A stretch of 64,000 nt of DNA from Achatina immaculata (GCA_009760885.1 CM019717.1:52227366-52291365); one strand, 5' to 3'; positions 43,033-53,837 are shown, numbered from the stretch's first letter. The notes: generated by a model from the sequence alone, not told the origin. Made by a program: numbers and translations.

Positions 43033-43469
43033 AATAAACAAGCTAACTCAGAATGCAAACAACATAGGACTAAAGATCAACGTAGGAAAGTAAAAGTTAA
43101 TGAAGCAAAATGTGAACAACACAAATGTACTCAGAGTATAAAGCAAGTTAGTGGAGGAGGTCAACGAATGTGTATACCTTAGCAGTAGAGTAGTAGAAAA
43201 TGGAGACAGCACAGAGGACATCAACAGCAGACTTACTAGAGCAAACCAGGCTTTTGCAGTGCTGCAGACTATATGGAAATTTAAAAAAACTAAGCATAAA
43301 TATGAAAATCAGGATATTTAAGAGTAATGTTTAAGTGTACTACTCTATGGAAGTGAATGCTGGAAAATCACCAAAACCATAGAAAACAAGTTGAATTCTT
43401 TCCAGACTAAATGTTTACGAAGAATTAGAAAAAATATTTTGGCCAAACAGCATAAGAAATAAAATCTTA

Positions 43470-43758
43470 TTGGCAGAAATGCAGATGAAGCCACTGACAA
43501 CAGTTATTGAGGAAAGACGCTGGCGATGGTTGGGACATGTGCTCCGAATGACTGACAACTCACTACCAAAAATAGCACTAAGATGGACACCACAGGGGAA
43601 CAGAAGTAAGGGTAGACCAAAAGAGATATGGAGAAGAACAACAGAAAGGATGTTGAGCAATAGAGGGCTCACCTGGGCAAGAGCAGAAAAAAGGCGAAGG
43701 ACAGGCATTTGTGGAAAACCCCTGCGGAAGCCCCATGTGTCCTGGGCACTTATGGTTC

Positions 43759-43789
<31 letters not shown>

Positions 43790-43790
43790 C
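43470..43790 (+). CDS. LINE-A C-terminal region (relic)
   Basis: The frame starting at 43470 encodes MQMKPLTTVIEERRWRWLGH, TPQGNRSKGRPKEIWRRTTE and RGLTWARAEKRRR, the family's basic C-terminus, then runs into the AG repeat. Same segment as 14600-14796 and 60215-60665 on the other strand. Confidence 0.75.
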
Positions 43791-44702
43791 ACTATAGTAC
43801 TTGTTGGTATCCTCACTGTTGACATGTGTGTGATGCCGAAAAGCTGCCTTGTTTAGTTATCTTGTTCTGATGTGGTTCTAGCGGGAAGTTGTATGCCTGG
43901 GTTGTCTTGTTGGACATTTCTAAGTGGACATCATAGAAACATGAAGTTCTGAGAAGATCATTAATTCCAGATTTCATAGAGTCTAAACAAGAAAGTAGTT
44001 CTACATAAACCAAGTTGTGAAATCCCATTAGACAACAGATTAGCAGAAGTAGCATCACGATTCTCTGTTGCACTGCTGACAGAAGACAAAATACTTCTGA
44101 TTTTTGTTTACGTCTGATTGATTATACTGGCATATGATTGATTATATTGGCGTTCACTGGCGGTTTATAGTTGAGTGTTGAAGCCGTCGCTGGTGTTCAT
44201 CTTCACGTCTGACCAGTCAAATCGCAGACCACATTCTTACCTATACCAGCAGAAATGTTCCAGTCAACTTTACGGATCCTGTGCCAGTGAAGCTCGTAGT
44301 ATCAAGCTATCCGTATGTGTGGTACTCACGTTACATCCTGAAGGACACATAGGTGGCAAGGTAATCCCATGTTACACATTAACTTTGTCGTAGTGATATT
44401 TCAGCCAGTAACTAACGGAGCTTCATCAGCAGTTCACAATTGTCGCCGTTGAAGTAAAGACAATTTTTGACATGGCCATTCTTACTAGTCAATTCGCTTG
44501 GTTGCACTCCTCTGTACACGTAGATGGCAGCAATTAGTTATTAGAATATTTGTATTACGTGTATTGAAATATAACAAGTCTTTTTAAGGAATGTGATCCA
44601 CATAATAGTTAGTTATTTGTTTGTTTTTCCTGTGCTTAAGTATTCTAATTCATTTACTGCTTGTAGGGCATTGTTGAGTAGTATATATTGCGGGTCGGCA
44701 CA

Positions 44703-45510
44703 ATGGCTTCAGCTCCACAACCGTCCAATCTGCTGGACATGCTAAACGACACCCCATCTTAAGTCCAGAATGAGCTGAAGCTCTCCAAGGTGATGTTAGC
44801 TGTTGAGAAATTTGATGGGGATCAAGTGAAACTGCCTGGTGGAGTTGAACATGAGTTGGACGTGAGAGGCAGGGACCTGGCAGGTAGGAAGAACTTGATG
44901 TATTATTGCACTACTGGGTCCACTGTGAATATTATAAAGCAGCGCCTTCGTCTTCAGAAGTCATGGGAGGAGTTTTGTGCAGTCTTATTAGCACGTTGTG
45001 TTATGCTAGAAACCCCTCAAGAGGTCTGGCATAAGCTCGCCGGCATCAGACAGACTCCTGGAGAGCCAATTCAAGTAGTGGCCGATCTCATTAGAGGGAC
45101 AGCGAAGGTTGCTATTTCTGCTGCGGAAATGCCATCACCGCTAGAGCACAGGCAACTAGTGCAGACCTTCACAGATGCCCCATTTGCAGGGTGATTAAAG
45201 CTAAGCTGATAAGGGACAAAACTATTACTTTTGATAGGGCTGTTGACATGGCCTTAGAAGAGAATATTGTCACTCAGTCGGTGAACCATAGCTGTGGGTC
45301 TCGAAATAGATTTTCTTCAGCGAGTAGTCACTGATGAGATGGCAAAGGTACAAGAAAGTAGACGAATGTTCCTACTTCCCAGACGACGCAGCTAGTTTTT
45401 CACGCAGAGAAGTCACCAGGGCGTGCATCACACAGGAACAAAGCTAGGATCGACCACGAAAGGTCGACTACAAAGCCCCGAAGACCTGACACTTCGCGTA
45501 TAGTTGAAAA
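44703..45510 (+). pseudogene. Ty3/Gypsy gag relic
   Basis: Begins MASAPQPSNLLDMLNDT, with a stop at codon 20. The frame at 44790-45194 has the capsid-like region: WEEFCAVLLARCVMLETPQE, VWHKLAGIRQTPGEPIQVVA and ADLIRGTAKVAISAAEM. After a TGA at 45192 it continues with VIKAKLIRDKTITFDRAVDM and ALEENIVTQ. Gag forms the particle in which such elements copy their RNA. Confidence 0.75.
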
Positions 45511-45740
45511 CATGTCATGTTATAATTGGGGTAGGCAGGGCCACATAGCCCACTTTTGTAAACAGCTGTCTAGGAAGGGCCACATAGCCCACTTTTGTAA
45601 ACAGCTGTCTAGGAAGGGCCACATAGCCCACTTTTGTAAACAGCTGTCTAGGAAGGGCCACATAGCCCACTTTTGTAAACAGCTGTCTAGGAAGGGCCAC
45701 ATAGCCCACTTTTGTAAACAGCTGTCTAGGAAGGGCCAGT
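45511..45740 (+). pseudogene. Gag zinc-knuckle region with fivefold 39-bp repeat
   Basis: Starts CYNWGRQGHIAHFC: a CCHC knuckle (C-x2-C-x4-H-x4-C) whose second Cys is Trp. The following 39-bp unit, encoding GHIAHFCKQLSRK, is present five times in a row from 45539 to 45733 with no differences that I can see. Each added unit contributes only the His and last Cys, not the first Cys pair, so the copies would not make complete knuckles. The frame stays open for 132 codons and runs into the LINE-B beyond. Confidence 0.9.
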
Positions 45741-45892
45741 CACAGTTAAACTGTAGGTCGGCGCACAAAGAGTGTTCGACAGAATATACACACCATCCAG
45801 ACGTGTTAAGAATTCTGTCTTGTCTTCGGATGCTTAACCTCTACTCTCAGAAACTTCACCTACACCTACTTCTGCAAACAAGAGAAAACAGT

Positions 45893-46590
45893 CGACTTGC
45901 AGAGTTTTAATCATGTTTCTACTTGTGAAGAGTTCAGCAGTCACTTCAGAGAAGAAGACAATATCTTAAAATCTTCACTACCGATCCATATTTGTGACTT
46001 AAGGGAATTAAATAAATGTACAGGTAGCAAATATGCAAATCTAAAGCAACCCAGTATTCCTTTCATGTCAGTTAGTGAAGTTTACAATTATCTTTCATCG
46101 TTAAAGAACAACAACACGGCAGGACTTGATGAAATTAGCAACAAGATATTACGCTACTCAGCCCCAGTAATTAGAGATACGCTAACATACATTTACAATC
46201 AATGCATTGCACATTGTCATTTTCCTCAGGCTTTTAAAATTGCTAAAATATCCCCTTTTCAAATCTGATTCAAAGAAAAATCCCTCAAGCTATAGACCTT
46301 TTTCCTTTCTGTAAAACACTATAAAAACACATACAAAAAAAGCAGCCTTACAACACCTGCAAGAAAATGATTTGATGGTTGACTGTGAGGTTTTAGGCCG
46401 AAACATTGCTGCCACACAGCTCTCACAAAAATGACAGAATATTAGTTATCTAATATAAACGATGAAAAATTATATGGTGCTGTCTTTGATGACTTTAAAA
46501 AAAAGCATTTGACATAATTGATCATGAAATCCCAGTTAGAAAGCTAACATCCTGACTTCACAAAACTCTTTTCTTTCCAATTTACAACAG
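45893..46590 (+). mobile_element. LINE-B related internal fragment in the Ty3 element
   Basis: Plus-strand: the frame at 45897-46268 encodes CEEFSSHFREEDNILKSSLP, VSEVYNYLSSLKNNNTAGLD and EISNKILRYSAPVIRDTLTY, corresponding to the linker and RT fingers. Later pieces reach motif A remnants near 46480. It is truncated at both ends, ending before motif B, which is unusual for simple insertion. It separates gag from protease. Confidence 0.8.
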
Positions 46591-46639
46591 GTAGAAAGTG
46601 CAAAGTTCACTTCTTGATACCTTCACTTTGCTTATCTAC

Positions 46640-46978
46640 TTCTTCTAAACTCTTGCCTGCTAGAGTTATCCGCACACTATAGCTGCAGCTTCGATGAGAG
46701 TTATTGGCAAAGCTTACCTTCCTATTTCTGTAGCTGATGTCACTGTTTCTCTGTGCTTTCATGTGGTTTGTTATATGAATCGTTCCACCATTCTTGGGCG
46801 TGATTTTCTTTCTCATACACGAGGAATTTTAGATTACAAGTTGAACACTCTCAACATTCACAACAAGAAGATCCCATCAGAGCAGGATGCACACATAGCT
46901 TCGATTCTTCTTGTTCATCGCTCTTCTCTTCTCTCTCCATGTTCTAAAAATCTTATTCCTCTTAAGTTGAAAGCCTAA
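46640..46978 (+). pseudogene. Ty3/Gypsy protease and spacer, partial
   Basis: The frame at 46694-46978 has RSTILGRDFLSHTRGILDY, the usual end of a retropepsin (ILGxDFL), near residue 34. The catalytic DTG/DSG is not visible and is probably upstream in the part disturbed by the LINE-B fragment. Confidence 0.65.
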
Positions 46979-47237
46979 CCATATTTCCGCTCTGTAAACT
47001 CTGTTACTGTTCAGGGTGGAGAGACACCTTTCCTTCTGTCACAACCTGAGACAAGAGTTTGTCGACTCAGCCTCTGAGATCCACTCTCGTCATTTCCTAG
47101 TGGCTGATCAAGAACCTTGTACAGTAGAGTCGACAACTGAAGGTCGTACTGAGTGTATCGTTCGACAATTTCAGTGCCCTGATGTATACACAAACTCATT
47201 TTCCAGTTAGCTTGCTCGCAACGAGGATGTCTTTGTC

Positions 47238-48165
47238 TTGACTGATTCCGAGATTTCTCACACCTCGACGGTTCAGATGGAGATTGATAGAGAAGATCAT
47301 CCGCCGATCTCCAAGAAGCCTTATCGTACTCCTATGGCGAGTAGAGAGGTGATGGAGAAGGCCGGTGAGAATATGTTGGGAGATGGAATCATTTCCCTCA
47401 CTATCTCTGAGTGGTCGTCACCTGTAGTGTTGGTGACTAAGAAAGGTAGTACGCTTCGTGTCTGTTGCCACCACCTTGCTCTCAATGCTGTGACTAAATC
47501 AGTCTCTTATCCACTGCCATGCATTGAGGGTATTCTGAGCTCGATAGGTAAAGTCAAGTTTTTCAGCACTTTGGATCTCGATGTGGCTTTTGGTGTATTC
47601 TCTTGTCTGAAAATGTACAGCAGAAGTCAGCTTTTAGCTGCTGTCTTCGCCGTTTCTGGTTCATCTTCATGAGCATTGGTTTAAAAGGGGCACCATCAAC
47701 CTTTGCCGCACTCATGGACAGTACTACAAGACGTGGGAAAGTTCGAACAAGCCTACATTGATGACATATTTGTGTTCGCTGATGGAACGATCGAAGGTCA
47801 TTGTCGCGATCTTCAGACTGTTTAGTTTAAGCTATCGAAATGTCACTTTGCGGCCTCAGAGACGAAGTGTCTAGGCTATGTGATCAATCAGACGGGCTTA
47901 TCTCATGATCCTGAGAAGATCAGAGCCATTGCCGAAATGCCATCTCTTTTGAATGTGAAGGAAGTCCGCTCTTTTGTGGGGACGTGTAGCTATTACTGAC
48001 GATTCATTCCACATTTTTCGGAGACTGTGGCTCCTACTGTTGACCTCACCAAGAAGGGTCATAGATTCAAATGATCTACCGATTGTCAAATGGGTTTCGA
48101 ATTTTTGAAGGATCGCCATGTGAATTTGCCACTTCTCTCGCATCCTGATTTGCGGAAGTAAGATA
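47238..48165 (+). pseudogene. Ty3/Gypsy RT relic (unit 2)
   Basis: The frame at 47238-47672 has the approach to RT with REDHPPISKKPYRTPMASRE, then SEWSSPVVLVTKKGSTLRVC and motif A region FFSTLDLDVAFG, where a frameshift strikes right after LDL. Later pieces: IDDIFVFADGTI near 47760, CHFAASETKCLGYVINQTGL near 47840, VRSFVGTCSYY near 47970. RNase H is cut off by the SINE insertion at about 48166. Counterpart of 9204-10134. Confidence 0.85.
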
Positions 48166-48170
48166 ACATT

Positions 48171-48722
48171 GATTTTTTTTCTTTCTCTCACGTCTCACTA
48201 AAGTGCTTTGTCTACGATTTTTTTCGAGGTCTAATCCTACAAAATTTGTTCTCTTACTTTACCGTACCAAAGCCTCGTAGTTTCCTATTTATAAAAAATT
48301 GTTCCTTAAAAAACTATACCTGAAACTAATTTCATGTTATAAGTATTCGTTCTTTTGTTATTGTTGTTCAAGTTTGCACCAGACATAGCAGGAGACCGTG
48401 TGTATGTTTGTCTAGTTGGTACCTGCTAGAGAGACTGAATCTAAGCTACGGAATTTCTGTGTCACGACCTCGTTTCTTTCCGGATGTCACGATCCCTCAT
48501 GTCTGCTGAGCAGTTACTAAAGACTATGTCAACAAAACACCTTTTTATGGGGTGCTAGTTGGCTAAGTCGATAGTACGCTGTTCTCTCGTGGCTAGACGG
48601 TTGCTCGTCCTACCGGAGTCTGTGTTCGAATCCTAGGTAATTCTCTTGTGATTTTTCTTTCTCTCACGTCTCACTAAAGTGCTTTGTCTACGAGTTTTTC
48701 TGAGGTCTAATCCTACAAAATT
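48171..48722 (+). mobile_element. Insertion with 75-bp direct repeats and a tRNA-derived SINE
   Basis: A 75-bp sequence (from TTTCTTTCTCTCACGTCTCA to CTAATCCTACAAAATT) stands at 48171-48246 and again at 48650-48722. Before the second copy, 48550-48645 is tRNA-like: TGGCTAAGTCG at 48560-48570 fits the A box and GTTCGAATCC at 48624-48633 the B box. The second copy plus tRNA head may be a SINE of about 173 bp and the first a truncated sibling. The 300 bp between them are not recognised. Absent from the unit 1 element. Confidence 0.65.
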
Positions 48723-48963
48723 GCGTAGACTGTAGACTCCTGACATAGACGGAAACAGAAAAGGCGTGTTGAAATATGTCTTAAGAAACACTGTCTTCAC
48801 AGTGAATATTATTTTCCCTAAGAGACTTCAGCTAGTGCCGAATGCGATTCAGACACGGATAATTTGTACGTCTCTGATCGTTAGCTAGTTATGGCAATAG
48901 AACAGAGAGTTGAGGGAGTGGACCTTGATACCTTCACGAAGAAAATGGTACACAGGTGCATAT
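48723..48963 (+). pseudogene. 3' end of the Ty3 element, DEK_C-like region (unit 2)
   Basis: Matches 10915-11160 in unit 1 (shared GACATA.GCGGAAACAGAAAA-type words). MAIEQRVEGVDLDTFTKKMV corresponds to the start of the DEK_C-like segment. It is cut off where host sequence resumes at about 48964. Stops are present. Confidence 0.6.
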
Positions 48964-49277
48964 AGATGTGGCGTAGTAGTAGTCAAGGGGGCCATAGTCA
49001 AAAAAATTATGGGAATCACTGTTTCAGAAGCTATGTACTTTTTACGAGTGACATAAACATAACTGGCTACATAAGAGTAAATTAAAGGATTATTAAGAGC
49101 TTGTTTATACATTAAGTACATCTGGGAGGATCTTTGCTTCTGACACGTCGTCGAAGAACTTAATATGAATGTGTAACTGTTGAGTGTGCAGTGATGGATT
49201 TTAGGAGGGCACCGATAAACTGTTTCTTAGCATGTTTCTTTGCAGAGGAAAGGGAGACATTCTGTCTAGACTATCAC
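48964..49277. repeat. Unit 2 host segment before the SINE
   Basis: Matches 13868-14196 in unit 1. Non-coding. Confidence 0.7.
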
Positions 49278-49539
49278 GAACGGCGCTTGAGTGGCGGCAT
49301 TGTTAGTGCTCTAGTCTCACATGGCGAATGTAGGAGGTTCGATTAGAGCTGGAGGCGTCCCACTCGCCCAACTGCAGAAATGGGTACCTGACCTGTTCTG
49401 GACCTGAGGAAAGACAGGCGGCAAGATGCGATGTTGACCACATCACACTGTAGTGAGCCTGGAGGTCAAGGAAGATGTAGACATTAACACCATATCCATT
49501 AAGTAATTCCATGGTATAACAGTTTACATGCCTTTCGAC
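49278..49539 (+). mobile_element. tRNA-derived SINE (unit 2 copy), 262 bp
   Basis: Uninterrupted counterpart of 14197-14527. tRNA-like head GGCATTGTTAGTGCTC, B-box-like GGTTCGATTAG near 49337, body to ATGCCTTTCGAC. Flanked by ACTATCAC (ending 49277) and AAGTATCAC (49540-49548). Confidence 0.8.
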
Positions 49540-49781
49540 AAGTATCACAAAAGCCTTTTACCTGGAACTCCAGGTAGAGAAAGGGTAATAAGTTTATCGT
49601 CTTTTGCTTCTTTGTCTATGATATCAGCTTTAGTTTATACACAAAAACGAATACTTCCATCGTAACTGTACATTTATTGTTTACTGAAAGTAAAATGATC
49701 TTGAGTTTAAATTATAAATAATTTCTAAAGTTATTTCACATTAAGTAACTCCCAGTATTTATCTTCTAAGCAGGAAACACA
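49540..49781. repeat. Unit 2 receptor promoter region
   Basis: Host sequence alignable with 14528-14944 and 58015-58304. Contains TATAAATA at 49713-49720, 69 bp before the ATG, and a possible splice acceptor AG at 49772-49773 in TATCTTCTAAGCAG. Unit 1 additionally has a LINE-A fragment here. Confidence 0.6.
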
Positions 49782-50802
49782 ATGGAACACTCTAAGGACA
49801 GAGCACGTGTTGAACGATTTCAAGACATTGTTAGCGACGAAGAGAGAGAAGCATTTGAAATTGTCAACTTTGTATCTATTTCTGGTTTTGTTGGTTTCTT
49901 TGGAATCATAGCAAATGTAATTAACATCATAATATTTTACAAACATCGATTTAGCTCAACTACAAATATTGCTTTCTTTGCACTGGCTATCTCTGATCTT
50001 TGCTGTCTGATAAATATTTTGTGGGTGGCCATTGGAATTAATCCAGCAGTTGCAAATTCGGGAATTCCTTGGATAACACAGGAGGTAGTTTTTCTGTCAG
50101 GATGTTGGCCACATGTGTGTTTTTGTCGAATCACAAGCTTCATTACAATTTATGTCACCGCCGAAAGATACATCAGTATATCACAACCGCTGAAAGTGAA
50201 ACAGATCATAACACCCAAGAGAACGACAATAATCCTACTCATTATCTATTGTGTAAATGTTATGGCTCTCGTTCCAGAATATGTATCTTCATATTTAGAA
50301 TGGATCTTTTTTTCCTGAAAGGAACCAAACTCTTCTAGCACTAGCCTTCACCAGCAGTAGGAAGGATCTGGAAGGTCTTGAAAATGTCTTACATTCTGGT
50401 TTAGGAGCGACTTCATTTGTTGGAGTGGTGGTATGTACTATAATCTTAGTTGCAAAACTAAGACAGTCTTCAGACTGGCGCAAGCGAGTTACTACTAACA
50501 AAGGAAAGCACTCGTTCTTCCATGATCGTGACCAAAAGACTGTCAAAATTGTCGTGTTGATAGCCTGTATTCTTATCATGTGCTATACGCCCGGTGCTGC
50601 GATATCCATGATTACCTTCATAATTGGCCCTGAATTCAATGCTTTGGGCAAACACTACAATCTGCTTATGGCTGCTTGGTCTTTCGCGCACTCATTACAA
50701 GGCATCAATTCCAGTGCGAATATTTTCCTCTATTACAATATGAGTTCTAAATACAGACAAACATATAGAAGGTTATTTAGGAAGTGCTATAGTCTTGATT
50801 AA
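49782..50802 (+). pseudogene. Rhodopsin-class GPCR copy 2, one-base frameshift
   Basis: Same length as copy 1 plus one base. The frame is open from ATG 49782 through TM1 to TM4 and the start of the second extracellular loop (SYLEWIFF), then hits TGA at 50316. The cause is a run of seven T at 50307-50313 where copies 1 and 3 have six. Downstream, the other frame (visible from 50425) carries TM5 to TM7 with CYTPGAAIS and NIFLYYNMSSKYRQT and ends at the same place as copy 1. Apart from this base, ERY, CYTP and the C-terminus KCYSLD are intact, so it is a very young pseudogene or a sequencing or assembly error in a homopolymer. AATAAA is at 50825-50830. Confidence 0.85.
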
Positions 50803-51171
50803 GATTGTTTTACTGTTTATTTTTAATAAAATATGGTTTTTAATCTATAAAATGCAATTTTAGAAATGACACTTTTATTGATACATATATTTATTCTGCA
50901 ATTTAAGAAATTCCTGTTTCATATAATTTTATTATGAAAAACATTTTGAACTGAAATTCTACACTTTGTAATTTGCTCTTAACTCCAGTCCTTCATTTAT
51001 ATTGAAACAATAACAATAGGATAACGTCTGACGACATAAAGTGAAGTTCGAGACTGGGCCTAGCAAATAAAGTATGAAACCAACCAATGAAGCTTTAAAC
51101 TAAAAATATCTGGACAAATGGCTTGGTGTCACTCACATTTTCTTGATCTGTTGGAATTTCACAGACGTACT

Positions 51172-51172
<1 letters not shown>
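50803..51172. repeat. Receptor 3' flank of unit 2
   Basis: Matches 15965-16344 to the AG microsatellite. Contains the AATAAA at 50825. No coding sequence. Confidence 0.75.
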
Positions 51173-51247
<75 letters not shown>

Positions 51248-51270
51248 GAGAGAGAGAGTGAGAGAGAGAG
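51173..51270. repeat. AG microsatellite
   Basis: About 98 bp of AG with two GGGA or GTGA interruptions. The frame at 51143-51391 is a translation of it. Corresponds in position to the AG array of unit 1 that is split by a LINE-B. Confidence 0.95.
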
Positions 51271-52436
51271 ATTGACTGATCTTTATTTCAAAAGGTTAAG
51301 AATTGTGCACGTAGGCCCATCTGACATTCTGCCCTTTATCATACATCTTTCACTCTATTCCAGACATTCTACAAATATGCTGTTCATGTAGCAAATATAA
51401 CTAACATTGAAGCTGAGAGACATAAAATAAAATAAAACATTTACATTTCGCTCTTAAACATTCACTCAGTACAGAAGTAACTACATACATTATAAATGAC
51501 TATCTACTAAACAAAATTTTCAGGACTATTCAGAAAACATCTAGATCAAGTCTAGGTTTTGGAAGACATATGTTGTTCAAGCGTTGGCTGCACTTTGGGC
51601 TAAATTTAAACAGGTTTCATAGATAAGGCGGGGCATGCCGTGAAAGAATTTGATGTACTAACTTGGCTTTGTTGAAGAGGAACCTGTTCTTAAGAGGTAG
51701 TATTTTGATACGTTTGTGATGATTAGTTCTTTGTGCTTGATCTTTGTCACTAATAAGCTTTACTGCTCGCTTTTGGAGTGAGTGAAGCCTCTTTGTATTT
51801 GACACTGAGCAACCATCCCAAACTGTTGAGCAATAGTCTAAATGTGTTTGTATATGAGCTTTGTAGTATGTCTTCCTAGTGTCTTGATCGATGAAGTGCT
51901 TAATTTTAGCTAATTGGTATACTTTTTGTGCGATGAGTTTTGTTAGACACTGCACATGAGAGTTCCAGGTCAGATGTTGGTCAATAATAAGAACTAGTGT
52001 TTTGTGCTCGCTAACGTTTTCTATCTGTGATGTTTCTGTACAGAGGCGAAGTGTTGTTTTTGTTGCCTTTTGTAGTTTCTGTCTTGTTGTTATGAGCATT
52101 GGTTTTGTTTTATCGGTGTTTATAATCATGCCATTATTTTTGCTCCATCTAATTAAATTGTATAACTCGACCTGAAGAGTTGATTCTAGATTAACACAGT
52201 CGTAGTCACTGGTGTAGACTGTGCAATCATCGGCAAATAGGTCACAAGAAGAGTGTTTAAAATGAAGTGGAAGATCATTGATATAGATAGCAAAGAGCAA
52301 CGGGCCTAGAATAGAACCTTGCGGAACACCAGTGTCAACTGTAGTAGAATCTGATAGAGAATTATTGAAGAATACTACCTGTCTGAAAGAAACGATGCAA
52401 TTAATTTTATTAAGTTAGGGTCCAATTTATAAGTCG
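51271..52436 (-). mobile_element. LINE-B copy after unit 2
   Basis: Minus-strand tail GATTGACTGATC, 3' UTR shortened by a deletion near 51535, then coding to about 52436. Truncated 5' within RT between motifs A and B. Closely similar to 1656-2990. Confidence 0.85.
51617..52300 (-). CDS. LINE-B RT C-terminal half (relic)
   Basis: 227 codons: AIYINDLPLHFKHSSCDLF at the start (end of motif B), motif C LFADDCTVY at about 27, TDKTKPMLITTRQKLQ, DQHLTWNSHVQCLTKLIAQK, QTHLDYCSTVWDGCSVSNTK and LQKRAVKLISDKDQAQ, ending at HAPPYL. Open but without the N-terminal RT half. Confidence 0.8.
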   Translation of the reverse strand: MLFAIYINDLPLHFKHSSCDLFADDCTVYTSDYDCVNLESTLQVELYNLIRWSKNNGMIINTDKTKPMLITTRQKLQKATKTTLRLCTETSQIENVSEHKTLVLIIDQHLTWNSHVQCLTKLIAQKVYQLAKIKHFIDQDTRKTYYKAHIQTHLDYCSTVWDGCSVSNTKRLHSLQKRAVKLISDKDQAQRTNHHKRIKILPLKNRFLFNKAKLVHQILSRHAPPYL

Positions 52437-52545
52437 AAAGGCATGTAAACTGTTATACCATGGAATTACTTAATGGATATGGTGTTAGTGTCTACATCTT
52501 CCTTGACCTCCAGGCTGACTACAGTGTGATGTGGTCATTCCTGTT
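52437..52545 (-). mobile_element. 5'-truncated SINE copy, inverted
   Basis: The reverse complement matches the last 108 bp of the unit 2 SINE (49430-49539) with only a few differences. Its outer end is exactly the SINE 3' end (ATGCCTTTCGAC), supporting the SINE limits inferred from target duplications. Confidence 0.85.
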
Positions 52546-53060
52546 GGGTGTTAGAGAAGTCTGATGGTCAAGTGAAATAGAAGCCTGTTGGTCAGGTGTA
52601 GTAGAAGAGAGAGGTTCGTCGGAGGTGGATTATTATTGGAAGAAATAGAGACTAGCTGTGGTGGAGATAGAGGTAGGAGTTGGTTGAGTTTGTGTTGTTT
52701 GCTAGAGACATAGACCTGGTAAAGTTGACAATTTGTAACGGGTATAGGAGAACACGATTGTCTGAGGTTTAAGAGTGAAGGCGGCGTTCAAGGCTATCTT
52801 TTACCCGATAGACAAAAGGCGTCTGTGGTTCTGAATGATGCAGTTCATTCTAAGTCGCGAGCAATTTTTCTCGATCTTATCCAGAAGTCTTTGTGGAGTG
52901 TGCCGGCTGCAGGGATAAAAAGATGACTAGAAGCCTGAAGGAATTATTTTGTGGCGGAGACAATAGTTCAGAAAGTGAAGGTGGGAAGCGAATCTTGTCT
53001 TCTTGTAGATTTTAAAGGCCAGTTCAGTGGCTGTGTCAGATATGTGTGACGGGAGGAGGG
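52546..53060 (-). mobile_element. Penelope-like element, inverted N-terminal part
   Basis: Minus-strand reading gives LNYCLRHKIIPSGF and LLDKIEKNCSRLR, typical of the N-terminal region of Penelope-like proteins, and near the left edge PDQQASISLDHQTSLTPN, shared with 63393-63540. It points away from the plus-strand RT part that begins at 53838. Frames are broken. Confidence 0.65.
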
Positions 53061-53837
53061 AGAAAGAAAAGCGAATGAAAGATGAGGGATCTAAGATATT
53101 CCTTAGCTGATGGCATGTTGAAGTGTTCAGGCAAGAAGAAAGAAGAATATTGATGGGGACAGAGGATAAGTAAGCTACGACTGGGATAGTTTAGACAGTG
53201 AGCAGATGTGGCGAAAGTGCTGGGAAAGGCGTATTGTAAAATCTAATAAGAGTTAAGACGTACAAAAACGTTCGTCGAGCTGAGAATAAGTTAGTAACGC
53301 ACAATAACTAGTGTATGAGTATATAACTATACACTAAGCCATTGCAGTAACGCTGTGATACCAAAACTAGGAAAAAAGTAAGAACAGCTTTATTACTTAA
53401 CGAGTACACAGTTGTGACTTTTCGACGTGAGCCTTAATCATGCAAACACATAGATGACGAAGAAATAGAGAGAGGAGATAAAATATAAATTCACATGAAA
53501 GCTATGTTTAAAAAATCAAATGAAATAAACAGAGCACTTAGATGTAACTTGTAATAAGCTGTGGCTTCTCCGATGACGTGTGTCATAAATGCGCACTGTG
53601 GAGTGTAGAGATGGAGACGTGGCATGTGTGATAGGTGCGTCGTAACTGAGGACAGCGGGAGGGGAAACAGCGGAGGCGAGAGAGAGTGATACAATGGTAA
53701 TCTAGCTGGGTGAAATAGGTGATTATAGTTGGGGTAGAGGGGTTGTAATATAATTCTGTGAAGAGATTCTGAGCTATATGTAACAAGTGAGAAGGTAGTG
53801 GAACATAGTGGGGAGGGATTATGATTATGGAAGAAGA
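53061..53837. other. Interval within the Penelope-like locus
   Basis: No clear protein. Purine-rich on the plus strand. It is probably untranslated or terminal sequence of the Penelope-like element because RT coding starts right after it. The minus-strand frames at 53491-53928 are shadows of low-complexity sequence. Confidence 0.4.

Larger units (their letters stand above)
42317..43792 (+). mobile_element. LINE-A copy inserted in the LTR
   Basis: 5'-truncated RTE-like LINE on the plus strand, from the RT entry (MTAEMLKAEETETPKQ) to the 3' AG tract at 43760-43782. It is the most complete LINE-A here: motif A FIDFEKAFDSV near 42690, motif B QTGVKQECVLSPTLF with Glu for Gly, motif C FADDICLL near 42990, then C-terminal LNSFQTKCLRRI-like residues, RWRWLGHVLRM and RSKGRPKEIWRRT. 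Several frameshifts. Confidence 0.85.
41497..44072 (+). repeat. 5' LTR of unit 2 Ty3 element, interrupted by LINE-A
   Basis: Starts TGTACCACAATTAG. LTR sequence is 41497 to about 42316 and about 43793-44072, about 1.1 kb. AATAAA in TTTAATAAACTTGTG near 42288 is a candidate polyadenylation signal. The end TCTCTGTTGCA is where it stops matching unit 1. No clear primer-binding site follows. Confidence 0.75.
41497..48963 (+). mobile_element. Ty3/Gypsy LTR retrotransposon, degenerate, unit 2 copy
   Basis: Same insertion as 8975-13578 in unit 1 (identical left junction), but with other parts preserved: 5' LTR (41497-44072, interrupted), leader (44073-44700), gag (44703 to about 45740), protease end (about 46690-46870), RT (47238 to about 48165) and part of the 3' coding region (48723-48963). 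The 3' LTR and about 300 bp of host DNA beyond it are deleted, and the element joins host sequence at GATGTGGCGTAGTAG. Three later insertions are nested in it. Confidence 0.85.

Noticed and set aside
45515..45768. Minus-strand repeat protein frames over the 39-bp repeats
   Set aside because: Any frame stays open when an exact multiple-of-three repeat lacks stops. The plus-strand gag context decides the strand.
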